A stretch of DNA of 64,000 nt. Origin: Brachionus manjavacas (taxonomy: Eukaryota > Rotifera > Eurotatoria > Ploima > Brachionidae). Shown one piece after another: positions 42,430-54,195 of the stretch. The stretch lies in the NCBI GenBank assembly GCA_019054805.1, contig JAHQIY010000004.1, positions 1-64,000 of the forward strand. Reading direction: 5' to 3'. Numbering within the stretch: position 1 is the first letter of the stretch; each line of letters opens with the position of its first letter. The notes beneath the pieces were generated by a model. That model saw nothing but the letters and a program-made list of their open reading frames with translations, was not told the DNA's origin and searched no databases. The position numbers and the translations under genes were made by a program.

Positions 42430-44655
42430 TTTGACTTAAAATCATAACTTAGTGTTTGAATCTGTATGACAATTTTTTTGTTAAACATCAATAAAATCTA
42501 AAATAAATAAATAAAGAATTTTTTAATTTATTTTATTTAAATGTTTTTAAGATTTTTAAATTTTTTTAAAAAACTCAATTAATTTCTATTCTATCAAAGT
42601 CATCATTTCAAATCATTCCTTTTATAAAAGCAACTTTATTCTTCTTTTTCAAAAGCAATTTTTATTGAATACAAAAATTCACTTTTAATAAAAAAAATTC
42701 TTTGAGTCATTGAGACAATTAAGTTTTTAAACCTAAAAAAAATAATTTCTTTTTTCTAAGGTCTTTTTTGACTTTTATTCTACCATTCGCAATTCAGATG
42801 GATTGATTTTTAAATATCTTTTAACTTTTTTCACAAGATCATTTTTTTAAAAATAAAGAAAACTAAAACTTAAACGTTTTATATTTTCGAAAAATCGAAT
42901 AGTCAAATAATTGGTTTGTATAAAATTTTGTCCATGACTGTTCTCAAGAGATGATGATAGTTATGTTTTTTCTCTTAGAGATCTCCTTATTTTTTTTGCG
43001 AAATTCTCTTGTATTTAATTGAAATTTTTTTTAACAGAAATTAAAAACAAAACATATTTGAATTAATTATTCACATACTAAAAATCATTAATTTTTTTTG
43101 AAAATTAAAATTTTTGCTCTATTTTCAATTTGCTTATTTTGATCAAAATCTAAGTTTCCATTTTCCATTTTTAATTTTTAATTTATTTTTTCTAATTAAA
43201 ACAATAAATAATTTTATTAAATAAAATTAAATTCAATCAAATTAGATACAAAGAAAAAAATTTATAGGCGTGAAAATTTCGCAGCCAAAATTAATTAAAA
43301 AAAAATAATAAAATAAAATAAATTTCTGCGATTTCTTCCAAAAAAAGTTATCCAAAAATTTAAAGTATCATTTTCTGGACTTGTTTAACTCGAGTTACTT
43401 GTGCAAAGAAATCAAGGCCAAATAAAATAGCAAATGTTGTCCATTAGAGTTGACATTGCCATTTGTACATTCCGAGCATACACCGAGCTGTACATAAATA
43501 TTGTAGCTTTTATACAGAGCAGGATGATGGTCATATTCATCGAATAAGAGCTAACAAGGCAAATGTCCCCCAGTAAACGCCTGATGGATGGTTGGCGAAG
43601 CGCATTGTAAAGACTGCTATGGCTTATTAACGCTTTGCTTCGAGAATACAAGTTGTAGTTAATTTTTACTACTTCTGCTACTATTCAAATTTGGGATCTA
43701 TATCAAAAGATCAAAATATAAAATCATACCTGCCTTTTTAAAACAATTAAAAAACTGTTTAGCATACTGAATGTTTGATATAAACAAAAAAGTTTACAAA
43801 AAAATAATTTAAATTTAAGTCAATTTAAGTAAATGTTAAAAAAAAAATTTAATTTGAATTTTTTTCAATGCACTCTCTCATTTTTTTAGGACCACCAAGC
43901 TTGGGTTTGTTCACAAAATTATTAAACTCTTGCAATAATCTTATTATCAACAAATTTAATCTCGTCTCTAACCTTAAAAAAAGAAAGAAAACCTATTATC
44001 TTGGTCAAAAAATTCCCATTTCGAACGCTTTTTGGTGAATTGTTTGCACTTACTAACAGTAGATGATTCAAGTGAAAATTCGGGAAGACTTTTTGAATAA
44101 ATAGTTTTTGTATGTTAATCAGATTTTGGTATGCTATTAAAGTGTTTGATATGTTGATAATGCAAGTATGGTGGGATGAATAATGGATATGCTGAAAACT
44201 TTTGCTAGTATGTTAAAAAGTATTATCGGTATGCTAAAACAACAATCCCTTAGACACCACATGTCTTGTAATGCTTAGTATTTATTTATTTTTTAAATTA
44301 TAAAAATCATTAGATTAATTAAGTTTTAAAATTTAAAATGAAAAAGTATCACCTGTAATGCAGAAATAATAAATTCATGTTCGAATTAATTAAAACATGC
44401 CTAAATATTTTATTGTTTAACAAAACATTTTTTGCATTTGCAGAGCGAGGATCCTAACTGTACAGTTTTTTAAAGTAATCACTATAAATTTTTAATTAAC
44501 AGTTTATTCAATCATGTGAAAACAAAAGTACTATTTTAAATATTAACTTCAAGAAAAACTACTATTTGCCCAATTCTCTCTATTTAGTTCTACTATTGAA
44601 CCGTTTTGTATCGACATCGCAGGATAAAAATCAAAATTCTTAAGCTTATCTTATT
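42430..44655. other. Mostly noncoding AT-rich DNA
   Basis: Only the GC-richer patch at 43412-43651 stands out. The rest has no long open frames and no repeats seen by eye. Confidence 0.45.
43412..43651 (-). other. GC-richer patch with a 79-codon frame, unknown
   Basis: About 220 bp with clearly higher GC than the surrounding DNA. The minus strand holds an open frame with two hydrophobic stretches (SMNMTIILLCIKATIFMYSS); other frames on both strands are nearly open too, so the coding frame cannot be chosen. It may be an exon, a decayed transposon piece or inserted foreign DNA. Confidence 0.25.
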
Positions 44656-44659
44656 TAGC

Positions 44660-44725
44660 ACACACAAAGTATTTATTTATTATTGTTTGTTGAAAAATTA
44701 AACTACGTCCCGTGGACGATTTAGA
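44660..44725 (-). repeat. LINE-type 3' tail with stem-loop
   Basis: Read on the minus strand: stem-loop cgtccacgggacg (44706-44718) followed by an AT-rich tract ending in AATAATAAATAAATA. This is the layout of CR1/L2-type LINE 3' ends, and it is shared in form with 50472-50510, 52355-52395, 54400-54480 and 63195-63280. Confidence 0.45.
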
Positions 44726-44798
44726 ATAAAAAAACATATATAAAAATTATTATAAAATAAAAAATAAAGAAAACTTAAGTTACTTGTTCACCAAGAAC

Positions 44799-45299
44799 TT
44801 AGTATAAAATATTTTTATAGAAAGAGGAGTTCAGTTCATCCTCAGAAATCAAACGACAAAGATCAATTATTTTCCTAACTAATTCTTCTTTATTGATATT
44901 ATTCAATTTAATATCAAAATGCTCATTTAGCCTCAACAAACAGTCTTTAAAATTTTGAGCCTCCAAGTTACCAACTATCTCTGTTGTTTCTCTTAACTGG
45001 TTAATGAAAGAATTCTGCGGACATTTATTGTTAGTATAGTAGTTCTTGAGATAATCGAAAACAACTTTGACTTTTTCTAGACTTGCTACTTGTTGAAAAA
45101 ATAGTATTTTATACTTTAAGTAAAGCTTACTAATTTTATTAACCCTAAGGGCATTTAATAGAAGAATGTTTCTTGCAAACTTGGATAGACAAAGATTGCA
45201 AGAAACACTAAGTATGAATTCAATAGTTCATTTGAGCTTTAATTTCTTACTCTCTTTTTTTAAGTCGACTATCTTCCGGTTATGCTCAAAACTATTCAT
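44799..45299 (-). pseudogene. Unrecognised 166-codon ORF with one in-frame TGA
   Basis: From ATG 45297-45299 (MNSFEHNRKIVDLKKESKKL) the frame is open to TAA 44799-44801 except for a TGA at 45228-45230. The protein after the stop is helical and leucine/lysine-rich (ARNILLLNALRVNKISKLYL, VKVVFDYLKNYY, QNFKDCLLRLNEHFDI). Base composition is higher in GC than the flanks, which supports past coding. No family recognised. Either a pseudogene with a single nonsense change or a sequencing error. Confidence 0.4.
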
Positions 45300-45942
45300 T
45301 TTAGTACCAAATAAGTTATTTTTGTCAAAAGGTAATTAGAATAAGCAAAAAAAAAAAAATTAGGCCGGAAACTAATTAGTTTAGAATTTTTCTAATTAGC
45401 TAAGAAACTTAAGGAAATTTTCTACCTAAAAAAAGATTTTTTTTCTTGACATAAACAAGAGTTGGTCAAAAGTCAAACTTTAAAGTCAGACTATGACTTG
45501 AGTCCACTAAAGTAAACTTAATTATTTTCAGGCTATAACATTAGACCTCATCATTCTATATTAGCACCAAATTACAGAAAATTAACAATGATAAAATTTA
45601 ATTTAAAAACATTGAAATTCGAGAACTAAATTTTATTTAAAACAAAAATTAAAAAAAAAATTTTTTGTTTTAGTCAAAGTCCAGACTTGACTTTGAGTTT
45701 TGACCAAAAAGTGCAGAAAATTTCAAACTGACATTTTAAAATTGTAAGATACTCGCGGTCAGGAAATTTTCAAAAGCTGACAGTCCACGTCGTAATAAAT
45801 CCCTTTGAAAATCAAAGTTAATCTTTTTTTTTGTTTAGAAAGTTTTCAGTTATGATTTCGAAAAAAAATCTTTAAATTTTTAATTTTGTATGCTTAAAAT
45901 TTTGGTAACCAAATCATCTCTGTTTTTTTTTTTCAAAAATAA

Positions 45943-46073
45943 AATCAAAGATATCCCAGCATCTCATATTTTTATTTATTTATTATTTATTTTCTTTGAT
46001 ATAACAATAAAAACATTTAGCTGTGATAATTCAGAACCTTGTGGATAAAATAAGCTTGATAAAGGCCATTTTT
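45943..46073 (+). pseudogene. Degenerate copy of the LRR gene 5' end
   Basis: About 130 bp that align by eye with 46080-46205: shared catctcatatttttatttat, aaaaacattt-agctgtgat and ccttgtggat against caatgtggat. It carries no ATG equivalent and has stops. A local tandem duplication of the start of the next gene. Confidence 0.6.
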
Positions 46074-46083
46074 TAAAAATAAA

Positions 46084-47325
46084 ATGACAAATACCCCAGG
46101 ATCTCATATTTTTATTTATTTTCTATTCTCTTTGATTAAAATAAAAACAACAAGCTGTGATTTTTCAATGCAATGTGGATTCAAAAAGCTCATTAAAGGC
46201 AATGATAATAGAACGCTTACTTATTCTGGAGATGACAAAATTTTTCACTTTAAAGATTTATTAGAGTGTTTGGTTCTTAATAACGATTTTTCGAATAAAA
46301 TCAAATTAGTGCTTCTTCAAGATTTTGATTTTGGGGTGAATCAAACTCACGATTTCAACAGATTTAAAAAAGAATTCAACTTGACAATACGATTGTCCAA
46401 AATGACTAGACTAACAGTCAATGTCTCAAAGACAAAAATAAGCGAGTTCACAATTGAGCATACTGATTTGACTGGGCTAGAAAATCCCGAATTGTTAAGT
46501 CCAACAATTATTTCCATCGATTTGAGCTATAACAAAATTGAATTTGTTCAGTTTGATTTTTTTAAAAATCTCAAGTTTGTAAAAACAATTTCGCTTCGTT
46601 TTAACCAAATCAGAATAATAGAGACTCTATTTATTTATTCTGATCAGCTTATTAAACTTGATGTTTCCCATAATCTAATGCAACACTTTGGTAGGATTAT
46701 TTTTGACCAAAACTCATCATTTGCTCCCAAAATTGTTTCGATTGGCAACCATTTCGCACTATTACCAGAGTTTTTCGCTTCATCAAATCTTGCTTTTGTG
46801 AAAGAACTGCAACTAAATTTCAGTTTAAACGAAAGATTTGAATTAGAGAGTTTGGTAGCGCAGTCGTTGAGTGAGCATTTTGAAATGAAATTTAATGATC
46901 GCACAAGCAAAAAATATTTCAAAATACACGTGAATAAATATGTTTTTGGATTTTTATCTTTTGCTGAAAATTATGAAAGAATCGCTCAAGTTTTGTGTTT
47001 GCTAGAAGATAGCTTGTTCGATTTTAAAAATCAATTTGAAGTTTCTGTTTTGTATCGAAAAGTCAAGAAAAGTCAAGTGGATGTTTGTCATCTAATTCGT
47101 CACAAACTGACCATTTTCAAAACTGTGAGCTGTTCCATCAATTCCAAAATTGTTTCATCAATTTTCAAAAATTCTACTCGTGTGGCATCAAAAAGTTACT
47201 TCAAACATCAGGACTCATTTAGAAAATCTTCTGCCAGGTTTGTGATCAATAAGCACAGGCTTATTATTAGTTTATTTATTTTCTCAGTTATTATTTTTTT
47301 TCTTTTTTTTTGTTATCTATCTTAA
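46084..47325 (+). CDS. Leucine-rich-repeat type I membrane protein
   Basis: 413 residues in one exon. The N-terminus has a hydrophobic stretch (IFIYFLFSLIKI) that can serve as signal peptide, followed by a cysteine pair (CDFSMQC) like an LRR cap. Leucine-rich repeats occupy about residues 120-230, clearest in IISIDLSYNKIEFV, KTISLRFNQIRII and IKLDVSHNLMQHF. A cysteine-containing region follows, then a C-terminal hydrophobic segment (LIISLFIFSVIIFFLFFCYL) that reaches the stop, leaving almost no cytoplasmic tail. Such proteins act in adhesion or recognition at the surface. ATG 46084 follows AAA and is the first in frame. Intact and plausible as a living gene; the exact family is unknown. Confidence 0.7.
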   Translation: MTNTPGSHIFIYFLFSLIKIKTTSCDFSMQCGFKKLIKGNDNRTLTYSGDDKIFHFKDLLECLVLNNDFSNKIKLVLLQDFDFGVNQTHDFNRFKKEFNLTIRLSKMTRLTVNVSKTKISEFTIEHTDLTGLENPELLSPTIISIDLSYNKIEFVQFDFFKNLKFVKTISLRFNQIRIIETLFIYSDQLIKLDVSHNLMQHFGRIIFDQNSSFAPKIVSIGNHFALLPEFFASSNLAFVKELQLNFSLNERFELESLVAQSLSEHFEMKFNDRTSKKYFKIHVNKYVFGFLSFAENYERIAQVLCLLEDSLFDFKNQFEVSVLYRKVKKSQVDVCHLIRHKLTIFKTVSCSINSKIVSSIFKNSTRVASKSYFKHQDSFRKSSARFVINKHRLIISLFIFSVIIFFLFFCYLS

Positions 47326-47750
47326 AATTGTATGTCGCATTTATTTAAATGCTACATAATAAATTCAAAGTGCTAGTTTAGATTTATTTTTTTTAAATGA
47401 TTAGTGTTAAAATTCATGTCGCTAGGCAAAAAATTAAACTGCTAGAATAAAGTATAAGAGCGCTTGTTTGTTATTTATTTAATTTATTTGTTTAATGTGA
47501 ACAAAAGTTTAAAAAGACTGGTAATAGTTCGCCAGTTTACTTTTATGTCTAGTTTACCATTTTTTTTTGTACCACAGAAACATAAAGAATAAAAAAATTT
47601 AATTTCGAATTTTAATTTTTCATTCATCGATAACAATTTTAATAACATTTAATTTAAATTTTCATAATTTTTTTTTTTTTTTAAATTAACCAAAACTTCA
47701 TTTTACATAATTAGTTTTTCTTTAAAGAGACTAGAAAAAAAAACTAATTA

Positions 47751-48007
47751 TGACTTGTTTTTAAGTCACAAGTCTTAAGTCAAGTCAATGACTTAAATTT
47801 TTTTTTTTAGTGAAGTTTAGTCAAGTCAACTAATTTTCTGATTTTTAAACTAAAAAATAAAAATGATTTTTTATTTTAATCCAAAAAAAGTTTAGTTTTA
47901 AAATCAGAAAATTAATTGACTCGACTAAACTTCACTAAAAAAAAAAAAATTTAAGTCAAGTCATAACTTTGACTCAAATTTTTCTGACTTAGACTTAAAA
48001 ACAAGTC
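47751..48007. repeat. Foldback repeat rich in AAGTCAAGTC
   Basis: Left arm 47751-47867 and right arm 47893-48007 are inverted copies with A- and T-runs of varying length. Each arm begins with gacttgtttttaagtc-type sequence. A single related arm sits at 52790-52845 (tgacttgacttgactt) and a weaker one at 45465-45505. It behaves like a small non-autonomous foldback family. Confidence 0.65.
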
Positions 48008-48479
48008 TGATATTTTCATTAATTTCCTTTAAGATGGAATTACCATCTTTTCAAATTTGATAAATTTCTACCTGAGTTTGCTTTTAATTGTTCAACTGAA
48101 ATCGCAAGATTTTTAAACAAAAAAATTTTAAACGCGAATACTCCTAATTTTGAAAAACTTCTCTAATGAAAACTGAAAAACCTGGATTTTTTAAGAAATC
48201 ATTTACAGCTTGTGCATCATCGGATGAAAATTTAAAATTAAAGATCTTGAGTAGTGATAGATAAATAGAAAGAGCGCTAGTTTGTATGATAAAAACAGAA
48301 AAAAAATAAAAGAAGATATTTTTTAGTTATTTGATTCATTGAGCCCTCGATCATATAAAAAAGAGAGTGATTTTATTAACACAAAGAATGCACCAATTTT
48401 TACAAAATGTCAAAAATTTATTCAATAAGTCGACATTGTAAATTTTCATTTCAACAACAAAACTTTCAATATAAGAGAA

Positions 48480-48710
48480 AAAAATTTTATACTTTTGTTC
48501 TAAATGTCAAAACCTTTGTTCTGCAAATGAAACAAAATGAAACAACTTTTGCTTCACCTACTTTGGAAGTCTTCAAAATCTGTGCAAATAAATTGCGTTT
48601 TATTTTTAATACTTTTAGATAGGGTGCAATTTTGTAGACATCCAAAATGTTTCACCTTGTTTCAATTTTCAGAACAAGTTTTTGACATTTAGAACAAAAG
48701 TTATAAATTT
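48480..48710. repeat. Foldback repeat with TTTTGTTCTAAATGTC arms
   Basis: 48484-48542 and 48648-48705 are inverted copies (~58 bp, a few mismatches) around ~105 bp. The plus ORF 48407-48622 crosses the left arm and is likely accidental. A word shared with 52285-52320 (gaaacaaaatatgtttcac) may be another piece of the family. Confidence 0.55.
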
Positions 48711-49715
48711 TTTTTTTTTTGTATTGGAAATTTTTATGAAATTTCACAACATGTGAAAATGTCGTAAAATAAATAAAAAAAAAATCTTATTTTTTATAAA
48801 TTAATATTGAAAATACTTTTGAAACAGCAGAAGAAGTTCTTCAATCGATAGATTCGACAGTTAAGGGTAAATAGTAAATGGTACAACAATTTATGTTCAG
48901 ATGGCCAAAGAGTCGATTATCAGTGTAAATTATCAGGGAAAAACAATGAGAAAAGAATTATAATATTATTATTTTGAGCGACACGCTCCGAGTATATCTT
49001 TATGAAGCAGTAAATGAGAATGCGAATTTAGACTGTAGTGACAATTTTTTGTTTTTTTTTCATTTTAACTTAGCAACTGTTTTATTTTAGCTTGCAATTT
49101 TTTATCTTATCTGATAATTTTTTTTGCCTAGAAAAAGCAATAAATATTGCCTAGCAAAATATAATTTTTTTTTAGCAAACATTTTGAATCTTTTACTTTA
49201 CGGATATAATTAAAGATATTTTAATATCACCTAAATATAAGCCTGTAAATTAAATAAAAACAAAAAATTATTTGAAATTATTTTAATTCAAGTTTTTTTT
49301 CTTTTTTTTTTAAATTAAATGCCTGTTCTGAAAATAAAAAAATTAACTTGAAGACAGATCTTGGGCTAATTTGGCAAAATTAACATGATTTCTGATTTTT
49401 TGTTTCTCGTCTGTACAGACAGCTAATCAGGTGCAAAAAAAAAATGCTAGGCATTCCATGTGTGGTAATAAGATTTTGTTTATCTATTATATCAACACTA
49501 GAAAATGTTGTAAAAGAATTAAGCAAATTTGGAATAAGAATAGTTATATAAGTATCAAAAAGAAAATTGAAGTTTCAGATCAAATTTTTCCAATAAAACA
49601 ATCCTTTTAAATTTTAAGAATAAATTTATCTAATAATTTTGATAATTTAAAAAAAATAAATACTAAAAATTACTAAACATGTAATGTTCAATAATGGTTC
49701 ATTATCAAATTAACA
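48710..49715. other. Intergenic AT-rich DNA
   Basis: No supported gene. The stretch before 49716 may hold the 5' end of the deleted LINE, but no endonuclease motifs were found. Confidence 0.45.
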
Positions 49716-50520
49716 TCAAAAAGATTGACCTCTAATTTAATATTAAATTATAACTTACTTGAATTGATGGAAAAGATTACTGAATCACTTAACAAACGTA
49801 TTCCTATGGACATAGTCTATCTCGACTTGGCAAAAGCATTTGACACTGTACCACATAAAAGACTCTTGCTTAAATTAGAAAACTATGGTCTAGCAAATGG
49901 TGTTTCACAAGGATCAGTCCTAGGACCAATACTTTCTATCATATATATAAATGACTTAACCGACAAAGTAAGTAGTTTTTATGAATTATTTGCAGACGAC
50001 ACTAAATTAGGAACAATGCTTGATAAAGTCTCACATAAACTCGTCAATCAAAAAAGCAAATAATGTTCTTGGAATGATCAAAAGAACATTTAAATTTCAG
50101 AATAAGGATTCAGTATCAAGACTTTACCAAGCCTTTGTCAGACCTCATCTTGAGTATGGAGTTACAATTTGGAGGCCTTACCTGAAGAAAGACATAAACA
50201 CCATCGAAGCTGTTCAAAGACGGGCAGCAAGATTAGTGCCGGAATACAGGAGAATATCTTATGAAAAGAGACTGCAAGAATTAAATTTGATAACACCTGA
50301 AATCAGAAGAGTTAGAGGTGATTTGATACAAATGTTCAAAATAGTTAAGGGTTTTGATGAAATTAACTGGTTTAATAAAATTGTGTTAAAAAATGAGCAG
50401 TTGTTTCAATCGACACATCTATTAAGGTCGCTATTACTAGAAAGCTATTACAATGGATTTTAAAACTCCATTTCATGTGGTCAACCACATTATAGCTATT
50501 TATTTATTATTATTACTATG
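49716..50520 (+). mobile_element. Internally deleted LINE (reverse transcriptase remnant)
   Basis: Non-LTR retrotransposon of the CR1/L2/Jockey type. Frame 49725-50063 carries RT blocks [38 protein letters not shown] and the catalytic FADDTKLG. The ~40 residues normally between AFDTVPH...NYG and the GVSQG block are missing, as are those between FADD and the thumb. The frame then switches near 50018 to 50020-50463, the C-terminal region RPHLEYGVTIWRPY and RRAARLVP. The 3' end has gtggtcaaccac followed by TTATTTATTATTATTAC, a stem-loop plus short tandem tail. Two internal deletions and no endonuclease make it inactive. Confidence 0.85.
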
Positions 50521-51138
50521 ATATAAAAGTCTAAATAATGAAAAAGACTACGGAAAGATGATTTATCTTTATGTAGCAGAATCTTAGAACAGATAATTAT
50601 CTTTTTTAAGAAACAAAAAAAATTTCATATAATTTATCTTCTTGAAGAATAAACAATGAAAAGACACTTTGATAATTCTTTGCTTAATATTGAAAGATAT
50701 TTAATCTTTAGGTAACATTTTCTTTAAATAATTCAGATTAAGTTAATTGAGAAATTCAAATTCATTACTTTTATATTTATAATTGACAAAATTATTCAAT
50801 GTTGAAAATCAATCACCTATAACAGTCTTTAGTCTATTATAGATTTTTTTAAACTCCGCTATCATTTGTTTTAATTTTTCAATCAAAAAAGGATTGTTCA
50901 AAGTCGGTAGAACTTTCTTTAACTTAATTTTTATAGATTTAAAAAATATTTAATTTTAATGAAAGCCTTTGAATTTTATTTTTCAACTTAAAACAAAATA
51001 AAAATTGAAATTTATTTTTAAATAATTTTAAAGATTTAAAAGTTATGTTTATTTTGATATTAATAAATAATTAGATTCTAAATGCAATTGAATTTGGTTT
51101 GATATTGAAAAAAATTCATTCTATCCACATTGTTGAAA

Positions 51139-52005
51139 ATGGCAGACGATTTAGATGAAAATTTTCAAATAGAAGAAGACTTTCTGCCCTCTGGTCAAGT
51201 TGCCGATGACTTGATTTTAGACGAGCCAGAAACTTTAGCCAACACCGAGACAAAATCGATCAAGAGCAAGACCAAAAAAAAAAACATCACTGAACTTCTA
51301 AAATTAAAGCAAAATGAATTTGATAGACCATCTTTCGCCAACAAAGAATTCAAGTCAATGCTACTCAAATATATCAAAGCAAATTTATCATCAGTGGAAA
51401 AATTGGACTTTAATTTGACTAGAGATACAGATAGTTCAGATGCTGCAATAAATTCACAGCTAAATAAAATGCTGATAAAAAGAAAGCCTAATTTGGCCAA
51501 GATGGCATCGTTTTGGGAACACTTTAATAAAAAATTTAACCCTAAACTAAAAATTCATTTAAAAAAGTCACCTCAATCTAACCAAAAGCATTCTCCACTT
51601 TTGATTATTCTGTGCTCGTCAGCCATACGATGCATTGAAATACAACGTGAGCTCGACAGCCAAAATAAGCTGATAAAAGAAAAAAAGCTGACATGGTTCC
51701 ACGCATTCGCCAAGCACAAAAAACTGCATGAACAAGTTGAATTTTTGACCGGAGGCAGGTCGAAGCGAAAAAATATAGACATTGTGTACGCAACCCCACA
51801 GCGACTTTTTCAACTGATCGAATCAGATTGTTTTGATCTAGAAAGGTTTCTAAGGTATGTTATAATTGATTATACTCATCGAGACGTGAAGCTCAAGCGC
51901 TTTGTTGATCAGAACGATATTAAAAATGAATTTTTAAATTTGGCTTTTAAGCAATTGATTCAATTGAATAAAAATAAAACTAGATTTAAATTTTATTTAA
52001 TTTGA
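51139..52005 (+). CDS. cmss1: CMSS1-like small-subunit processome protein
   Basis: 288 residues, intronless, from ATG 51139 (MADDLDENFQ). The N-terminal ~80 residues are acidic, then lysine-rich (SKTKKKN). The core has the CMSS1/Cms1 features: SPLLIILCSSAIRCIEIQREL near residue 155, WFHAFAKHKKLHEQVEFL near 187, IVYATPQRLFQLIESD near 216 (the P-loop-less DEAD-like motif) and LRYVIIDYTHRDVKLKRF near 237, a counterpart of the LILDWNWRDQKLRR block. CMSS1 is a nucleolar protein linked to 90S/small-subunit ribosome biogenesis. Length matches the family (about 280 residues). No lesions seen. This is the clearest intact host gene in the window. Confidence 0.85.
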   Translation: MADDLDENFQIEEDFLPSGQVADDLILDEPETLANTETKSIKSKTKKKNITELLKLKQNEFDRPSFANKEFKSMLLKYIKANLSSVEKLDFNLTRDTDSSDAAINSQLNKMLIKRKPNLAKMASFWEHFNKKFNPKLKIHLKKSPQSNQKHSPLLIILCSSAIRCIEIQRELDSQNKLIKEKKLTWFHAFAKHKKLHEQVEFLTGGRSKRKNIDIVYATPQRLFQLIESDCFDLERFLRYVIIDYTHRDVKLKRFVDQNDIKNEFLNLAFKQLIQLNKNKTRFKFYLI

Positions 52006-52354
52006 ATAAAAAATTAAAAAAGTTTTATTTCTTGTTTGTTTTTTTTCTCGGCATTTATACTTGGTTTGAAAAGGAAAGATAAAAAATTTAAAATCAATTT
52101 CTAAACTTGATAATTCGGAACAAAAAAAATTCAAAATGTCAAATTAAAGATAATCTTAAAAATAAATCAATCCTCAATTAATGGCATTGTGAAATTTCAT
52201 GCAAACCTTCCTAAAATTACAAAAATAATTTTTTATTCAATAATTAAAATTGTACAAATTGAGCTTTTTAAATTTGATGATGAAACAACATGAAACAAAA
52301 TATGTTTCACTAAATTCAACAAAAAAACATTAATTTTTATTAACAGGAAAATAT

Positions 52355-52395
52355 TATTTTATTTATTTATTGAATGTACGCCTTGTAGGCGATGT
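52355..52395 (-). repeat. LINE-type 3' tail with stem-loop
   Basis: Minus strand: stem-loop cgcctacaaggcg (52379-52391) and then TCAATAAATAAATAAAATA. Same layout as 44660-44725 with a different stem. Confidence 0.4.
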
Positions 52396-52789
52396 AAAAA
52401 AAAATTTTAAATAAAATTAATAAATTTAAGACAAAATAAGAGCAGAAAAATATTTAATTAATGAAAAAAAAATATCAATATTTTGGAATTTTTTATTTCT
52501 TGTCTTAATGATCAATTCTAAACAGAATTTTATTTTGCATTTTGTAAATGCATTTTATTTAAATGTTAAAATTCTGTCATCGTTACATTTGTAAAAATTT
52601 TATTTTTCTAAGTAAACATACATTATGATTAAAAACAATCAATTTATTGGGAAACATTTTTATAAATTTTTTCTTAAATGAAACATTGTTTGATTCATCT
52701 TTTAGTTCCAAAGCCATTTTTGACCTAATGGTGCTTGAAGCTACCTGATTTGAAATACTAAAAATATAATTTAATAATTAAAAAAAAAG

Positions 52790-52848
52790 ATTTAAGTCAT
52801 TGACTTGACTTGACTTGACTTATGACTTGTGACTTAAAAACAACTCTG
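52790..52848. repeat. Solo arm of the AAGTCAAGTC foldback family
   Basis: Reads aagtcattgacttgacttgacttatgacttgtgacttaaaaacaactctg, in two parts matching the outer ends of the 47751-48007 element. No opposite arm was found nearby. Confidence 0.4.
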
Positions 52849-53914
52849 GTTTAAACTTGTATCACCATCGGTATCGTCGTTATTGGCATCGATTGGTTTT
52901 GGAATATCAAGAACTGACGTTTTTTGATTAAAATGAATTTAGATAATTATTTTTTTTTAGTTTTAATTATTATCTACTAGAGAATAAATTTGTCGATGCA
53001 GTAGCCTCTGTGTCAGATCGAAGCCGCTGCTCAAAAAAGTACTTGAAAGGAGATGAGCGCCTTTCCATTGTCCACTAGGATAAATTTATCTGCTAATCAA
53101 TTAATTTTGCTCCTAAAAAAAATAATTATTTACAATATTTTTAACTACTAAAAATGAGATTCTTAAGTTAATAAAATAATAAATAAAAAAGCTGCCATCG
53201 AAAAACTTAGTCTACTTTAAATGGACTCAAATGACAAAACTTAATTGTACTTTATTTAGAAACAGTTTTTTTTATTGAATAATCTTAATCATTTTTTTGT
53301 ATATAACAAACTGAATTTTTTACTTAATTGTAAAATGGATATTTAACTGTCCATTTTTTTTTATTATTTCAATTTGTCCATGGGATTTAAAAAAATGAAC
53401 TGATTTTTTAGATCTTTATTTTTGGGTTAAATTTTTTGGAGGTGACAAATTTAATTTTTTTAAGATGACAAAAATAAATAAAAGTGGTGACTAATCTAAT
53501 TCTCTAAGATTGTAAGGAATGAACTTAAATTGTGACGTTTTCTCATAGTTGACTCTAGCTTGATGATGAGATTTGGACAAAACGGTTTGTCATAATCGTC
53601 TGGAGCTTCCTTCTGATTTAGGTGCTATAGTTCAAGATTTTGATTCTTTTGTGAGCTCAAAATCATTAATTTGTTGTAAAAATAATTAATTAGTCAAAAA
53701 ATTGTTTTTGTCACTCAGATAATTATTTTATAAGTCAATTAATTTATGAGCATAAATAATATCTATCCACAAATCCAGTAAAAATCTTCACTAATTTAGT
53801 AAAAAAATAACACAATCAATAAACAATTCAGAGCACAAAAAATAATAAAATATCAAAAAAAAGATGAAAAAACACTAATTCAATTAAATCATAGCTTTAT
53901 TTTAATTTTATTCA

Positions 53915-54195
53915 CTAATTAAGTAAAAAAAAATACCTATTTTTTTTGTACAGCCATTTGGACAATAAAAACCTCTTTTTTTTTAACTTTTTTGCGTTAC
54001 ACTTCTCACAACTTTTTTGAATGCTTGAGCTTTTGATTTCATTTGTTTTCTCCACAATTGCTCTCTTGGTCGTCGTTTTGACAACATCATCTTCTTCGTC
54101 ATCGTCTTCGAATGATTCAATGCCAATTTCTTTGTTTGAGACTAACTCAGATGGTTGAAATTCGAGTGCAGATTTTGTTTTTTGCACGCTTATTT
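53915..54195 (-). CDS. Acidic exon with zinc-ribbon-like C-terminus
   Basis: Minus-strand open exon whose first codon is GTG behind an ATAAG acceptor-like site, so an upstream exon is likely. It has an acidic tract (ESFEDDDEEDDVV), a basic tract and CEKCNAKK. In the track frame it continues as KRFLLSKWLY, but the next frame reads FYCPNGCTKKIG, which would complete a C-x2-C ... C-x3-C zinc site. A nine-A run near 53975 could hide a one-base indel. Function not recognised. Confidence 0.4.

Larger units (their letters stand above)
52010..53910. other. Intergenic AT-rich DNA downstream of CMSS1
   Basis: Contains the LINE tail at 52355-52395 and the solo foldback arm at 52790-52848. The stretch 52960-53100 is slightly higher in GC but has no usable frame. 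Confidence 0.45.

Noticed and set aside
48407-48622. 71-codon plus ORF
   Set aside because: It crosses the left arm of a foldback repeat and has no protein-like features.
51195-51813. Minus ORFs overlapping the CMSS1-like gene
   Set aside because: The plus strand encodes a complete recognisable protein; the minus frames are overlapping shadows.
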